Shown here: piece after piece, positions 24,290-26,513 of the stretch
Numbering within the stretch: the stretch's first letter is position 1
Layout of the letters: each line of letters opens with the position of its first letter
IMG/VR virus record: IMGVR_UViG_3300042566_000207
Location: 1-26,513 of that record
Length of the DNA stretch: 26,513 nt
Source of the DNA: a virus
Strand: one strand, 5' to 3'
Made by a program: the position numbers and the translations under genes
The notes under the pieces: model-generated
The model's input: the letters and a program-made list of their open reading frames with translations, nothing else
Told to the model about the DNA's origin: nothing
Database searches by the model: none

Positions 24290-25209
24290 TAAATTATCCC
24301 TGGCTTGACAATGGTCTTAACATATTTGTCAAGAATCTTATCTACTAAGAAGTTTCCAGTACCGCCAAGCATTGCCTTATCAAACTGAATTTTAAACTGG
24401 TCTGTATTATATGATGTTACATATCTCTTGTAATAGTCTAACTTGCCACACTTAAGATCTTCTATTAATAACTTGGCTGCGTACTCAACATCTTCAGGAA
24501 CTTTTAGATACCCGTGGTCTACAACAAATGTGTAGTCATATCCTGACGGAAAAGATATTCCTTCATATCCGTAGTAACCAAGATCTCCGCTTGCCACTGG
24601 TAGGTTTTGCGCTGTTGATTCATATCTATTTAATTCAAGAACATCTGCACTAACTCTTTGTATAGCAGTCTTATCTGGTGTTATTGTGTATTGATAGTCA
24701 CCCAATTCTGGGTTTGATCTATCGTAAACTAAGACATTGTTTTCATAAACCTTAAATACTCTATAAACTTTTTCCCATAAAGAAAAGTAGTCTGAGCCGT
24801 TACCAGTTCCAACTACTGTTATCTTTTTGTTATAAAATCCTTCTGGACAAAAAGTGTCTATCATTGATCTTGCTACTAATTCTAAAATTTTATATTCTGC
24901 AATCTCTGATGCAGTTGTTCCTAATGTGTTTGGGTCTACATATGGTCGGATTAGTTCATAATATTCTTCGTGAATTAATTCTTCACTCTCGCCAATTGTA
25001 AAAATCTCTACTCTATAGTTGTTGTCATATCTTCCAGGAAGTGAGATGTTAATGTTGTCTCCTGTTGACCATTCTAAAAACTCTAAAGTCTGTACTGAAA
25101 GATCCGCCATATCTGTTACTCTTGCATAAATATCTGCATCTACATACCCTGAAGGTACAACAAAATTTACAACAATGTCGTCGTATGGCGGAACTCTCAA
25201 TATCTCCAT
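24289..25209 (-). CDS. Probable head-tail adaptor (connector) protein
   Basis: This 306-residue protein starts 3 nt after the stop of the preceding gene and has only a weak Shine-Dalgarno, so it is probably translated by coupling. Residues 1-90 are predicted beta-rich (IVVNFVVPSGYVDADIYARV and NINISLPGRY). A helical core follows (ASEIAEYKILELVARSMIDTF), then a beta region with YRVFKVYENNVLVYD, and a helical C-terminal part (VEYAAKLLIEDLKCGKL). The helical core and its place directly before the head closure gene fit the gp6/gp15-type adaptor that sits below the portal. The N-terminal beta domain is an extra not found in the short classical adaptors. Function is inferred mainly from gene order. 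Confidence 0.6.
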   Translation of the reverse strand: MEILRVPPYDDIVVNFVVPSGYVDADIYARVTDMADLSVQTLEFLEWSTGDNINISLPGRYDNNYRVEIFTIGESEELIHEEYYELIRPYVDPNTLGTTASEIAEYKILELVARSMIDTFCPEGFYNKKITVVGTGNGSDYFSLWEKVYRVFKVYENNVLVYDRSNPELGDYQYTITPDKTAIQRVSADVLELNRYESTAQNLPVASGDLGYYGYEGISFPSGYDYTFVVDHGYLKVPEDVEYAAKLLIEDLKCGKLDYYKRYVTSYNTDQFKIQFDKAMLGGTGNFLVDKILDKYVKTIVKPGII

Positions 25210-25212
25210 GAA

Positions 25213-25662
25213 TTACTTACCGAATTCCTTGGCAACTTCTTCTGGTGTTGCTGTGCGGATGTGTGAACGAGTAAGCCACTTTTCAGCAGCATCCTTGTCA
25301 ACAATGTTATAGCCACGGTAAACTTTACCTACCTCTGACCATGTAACATTCTTTGTTGAATAAAGGGCTACCTTTTCTTTAACTTCTGCAGCCTTTTCCT
25401 TCTTTTTTCTTGGGGAAGCAACTGCTGCTGTAGTAGCACCAATAACGCCCTCTGCAACTGATCCAAGGGCCTGAACTTCTTCAGGTGCTTGATATGCAGG
25501 TGCTTCAACGACTGCCTGAGCAGCCTCTTCTACAACTGGAGTTTCTTCTACATGCTCAACCACTGGGGCTTCTACAACAGGTTCTTCTACAACTGGTGCT
25601 TCAAAAACTGGTGTTTCGTATGTTGTTTCTTCTACAATTGGATTTTCATTAATGTTTTCCAT
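25213..25662 (-). CDS. Virion-region accessory protein with Val/Glu/Pro-rich repeat tail
   Basis: This 149-residue protein starts at an ATG preceded by AAGGAGGAATT. Residues about 8-60 are a low-complexity tail built of EAPVVEEPVV-like repeats and almost certainly disordered. Residues 61-84 are Ala/Val-rich, and 85-93 are a basic PRKKKEKAA stretch. Residues 97-149 form a compact conserved-looking domain: KVALYSTKNVTWSEVGKVYR, then GYNIV and WLTRSHIRTATPEEVA. Small proteins with this kind of C-terminal domain occur between capsid and connector genes in actinobacterial phages. The role is unproven. Position next to the capsid gene suggests a head accessory or capsid-decorating protein, or part of the head-tail interface. 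The repeat tail may vary in length between relatives. Confidence 0.7.
   Translation of the reverse strand: MENINENPIVEETTYETPVFEAPVVEEPVVEAPVVEHVEETPVVEEAAQAVVEAPAYQAPEEVQALGSVAEGVIGATTAAVASPRKKKEKAAEVKEKVALYSTKNVTWSEVGKVYRGYNIVDKDAAEKWLTRSHIRTATPEEVAKEFGK
25501..25660 (-). repeat. Short imperfect repeats encoding the Val/Glu/Pro tail
   Basis: The DNA repeats the unit ttcttctacaactgg-like with small changes several times (for example near 25526, 25581 and 25626), giving the repeated PVVEE/APVVE segments. Such DNA can slip in replication and change tail length between relatives. Confidence 0.6.
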
Positions 25663-25679
25663 AATTCCTCCTTGTTAGT

Positions 25680-25688
25680 ATTATATCA
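25680..25688 (-). promoter_or_regulatory. Extended -10 promoter-like motif (TGATATAAT)
   Basis: On the minus strand TGATATAAT matches the TGnTATAAT extended -10 consensus exactly. It lies immediately after the capsid terminator and 17 nt before the ATG of the next gene, which has a strong AAGGAGG ribosome binding site. No convincing -35 is present, as is common for extended -10 promoters. It would restart transcription for the head-tail connector block. Confidence 0.55.
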
Positions 25689-25689
25689 T

Positions 25690-25732
25690 TATAAGTAATA
25701 AGGGGAGCAGGAGAACTAACTCCTACTCCCCC
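25690..25732 (-). terminator. Terminator-like hairpin after the capsid gene
   Basis: Read on the minus strand, GGGGAGTAGGAG pairs with CTCCTGCTCCCC across a TTAGTT loop. The stem is 12 bp with a single G:U wobble. TTATTACTT follows, a T-rich though not pure T tract. It lies 20 nt after the capsid stop codon and just before a promoter-like motif for the next gene, so it would reduce read-through from the capsid gene. Confidence 0.8.
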
Positions 25733-25752
25733 TAAAATGTACTGTTTACAGA

Positions 25753-26513
25753 TTATGCATCTGCTGCAGCGTCTGCGTATGAGATTGCATCCTGCTCTTC
25801 CCATTGAATACCGAAGCGAACGAAGACTGTATATTCTACAGTGTCCTTCTTTGGCTTGTATTCACGGTTTACAGTGATGTCTCTCTGGAATCCCCATACA
25901 CGGTTCTGTGGGAATGTCAAGTCGACATATCCTGCAGGGTAGTATGGAACTTCCTGAACATCAATTCCGAGAACACGTGTTGTACGTGCTCCACCGAATG
26001 TCTGTCCAGCGCCATCAAGGTATGCTTGACGGTTTGCAGCAGTACCTGCTGGACGATTAGCAAATGCTTCTGCTACTGCGTCTGCGAGTGTACCGTTGTT
26101 CTTGATGATTCCCTGGAATGCATCTGTACCAGCATAGAACTTCAAGTTAGACTTGATAGCACGATACTTACGTGGCATTGCAAGAATGATCTTCTGCATT
26201 GCGTCTGTTGACCAAGTGTCATTCTCAACTGTTACTACAGCCTCATGAGCATCTCCGTCTGTCTTAACGCGGTTTACGAAACCTTCCATGATTGAAAGGA
26301 ATGCGTCTGATCCTGTACCTGTTCCGTTAATTGCAAGGTCTTCGATATCATTACCGAAAGCATTTGTCATCAAACGAACGATGTGGTCTTCTAGTGCTGC
26401 ACCTTCGATGTTATCTTCTAGTGCTTCTGCAGATACTTCCCAGTCAAGACGAATCTTCTTTGTAGTCAATTCAACCTTTGAGAATGTTGCACCTGCGTTT
26501 GTGTAATCGCCAA
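25753..26513 (-). CDS. Major capsid protein, HK97-fold type (5' end beyond window)
   Basis: This is the C-terminal 252 codons of a gene that enters from the right edge. It probably forms the capsid shell. The open frame runs to the edge without a start: upstream of the apparent TTG at 26469 it continues as GDYTNAGATFSKVE, so that TTG is internal. The visible part has a mixed alpha/beta region with MPRKYRAIKSNLKFYAG, then an acidic/aromatic C-terminal strand region (FQRDITVNREYKPKKD, VEYTVFVRFGIQWEEQDA), typical of the P- and A-domains of phage capsid proteins. Base composition is much richer in GC than the tail-tip genes, with many CGT arginine codons, fitting very high expression. A terminator-like hairpin follows directly. 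The call rests on position (ahead of adaptor and neck genes) and general sequence character, not on a database match. Confidence 0.85.
   Translation of the reverse strand, partial: GDYTNAGATFSKVELTTKKIRLDWEVSAEALEDNIEGAALEDHIVRLMTNAFGNDIEDLAINGTGTGSDAFLSIMEGFVNRVKTDGDAHEAVVTVENDTWSTDAMQKIILAMPRKYRAIKSNLKFYAGTDAFQGIIKNNGTLADAVAEAFANRPAGTAANRQAYLDGAGQTFGGARTTRVLGIDVQEVPYYPAGYVDLTFPQNRVWGFQRDITVNREYKPKKDTVEYTVFVRFGIQWEEQDAISYADAAADA

Noticed and set aside
26458-26469. TTG at 26469 as the start of the capsid gene
   Set aside because: The open frame continues upstream to the window edge with protein-like sequence, and no ribosome binding site precedes the TTG. The gene is cut by the window edge.
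1-26513. tRNA genes, CRISPR arrays, insertion sequences, attachment sites
   Set aside because: No clover-leaf, regular direct-repeat array, transposase or inverted terminal repeats were seen; nearly all sequence is taken by virion genes.

Overview
The window is a block of phage structural (virion) genes, with every credible gene on the minus strand and transcribed from the right edge toward the left edge. In transcription order it runs: major capsid protein (cut by the right edge), a disordered-tail accessory protein, head-tail adaptor, head closure protein, gp10-like neck protein, tail terminator, major tail protein, two paralogous tail assembly chaperones, a 4125-residue tape measure protein, a Dit-like minor tail protein, a 1434-residue tail-tip protein, four smaller tail-tip or fibre proteins, a zinc-ribbon miniprotein, a MerR-like DNA-binding protein, and a fragment cut by the left edge. 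One major tail protein, no sheath gene and a very long tape measure indicate a siphovirus with a long non-contractile tail.

The DNA is AT-rich (one sampled line in the tail-tip gene is about 30% GC). The capsid and major tail genes are visibly richer (about 47-55% on sampled lines), as expected for highly expressed genes. The host is uncertain. The gene order, the long tape measure, the chaperone plus T-like extension and two apparent leaderless starts are compatible with a phage of a low-GC actinobacterium, but this is inference.

The genes fall into translationally coupled blocks, joined by TAATG stop/start overlaps at eight junctions, separated by a few short gaps. Five gaps each hold an extended -10 promoter-like motif (TGNTATAAT or TGGTATACT). 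The two most abundant products, capsid and major tail protein, are each followed by a strong terminator-like hairpin and then a new promoter-like motif, a layout that would set stoichiometry. Two of the promoter-like motifs lie exactly 6 nt before an ATG that has no Shine-Dalgarno sequence, which suggests leaderless mRNAs.

The most unusual content is in the tape measure protein. It carries two separate domains (residues about 830-1000 and 3760-3965) that share a spaced Lys-Glu-GLxAPK block, each followed by Asn and Asp residues arranged as in the HipA/PI3K-like kinase fold. It also has three copies of a VPAMLTPGEFV-type motif. The other notable point is that the short and long tail chaperones, usually made from one gene by programmed frameshifting, appear here as two tandem paralogous genes.
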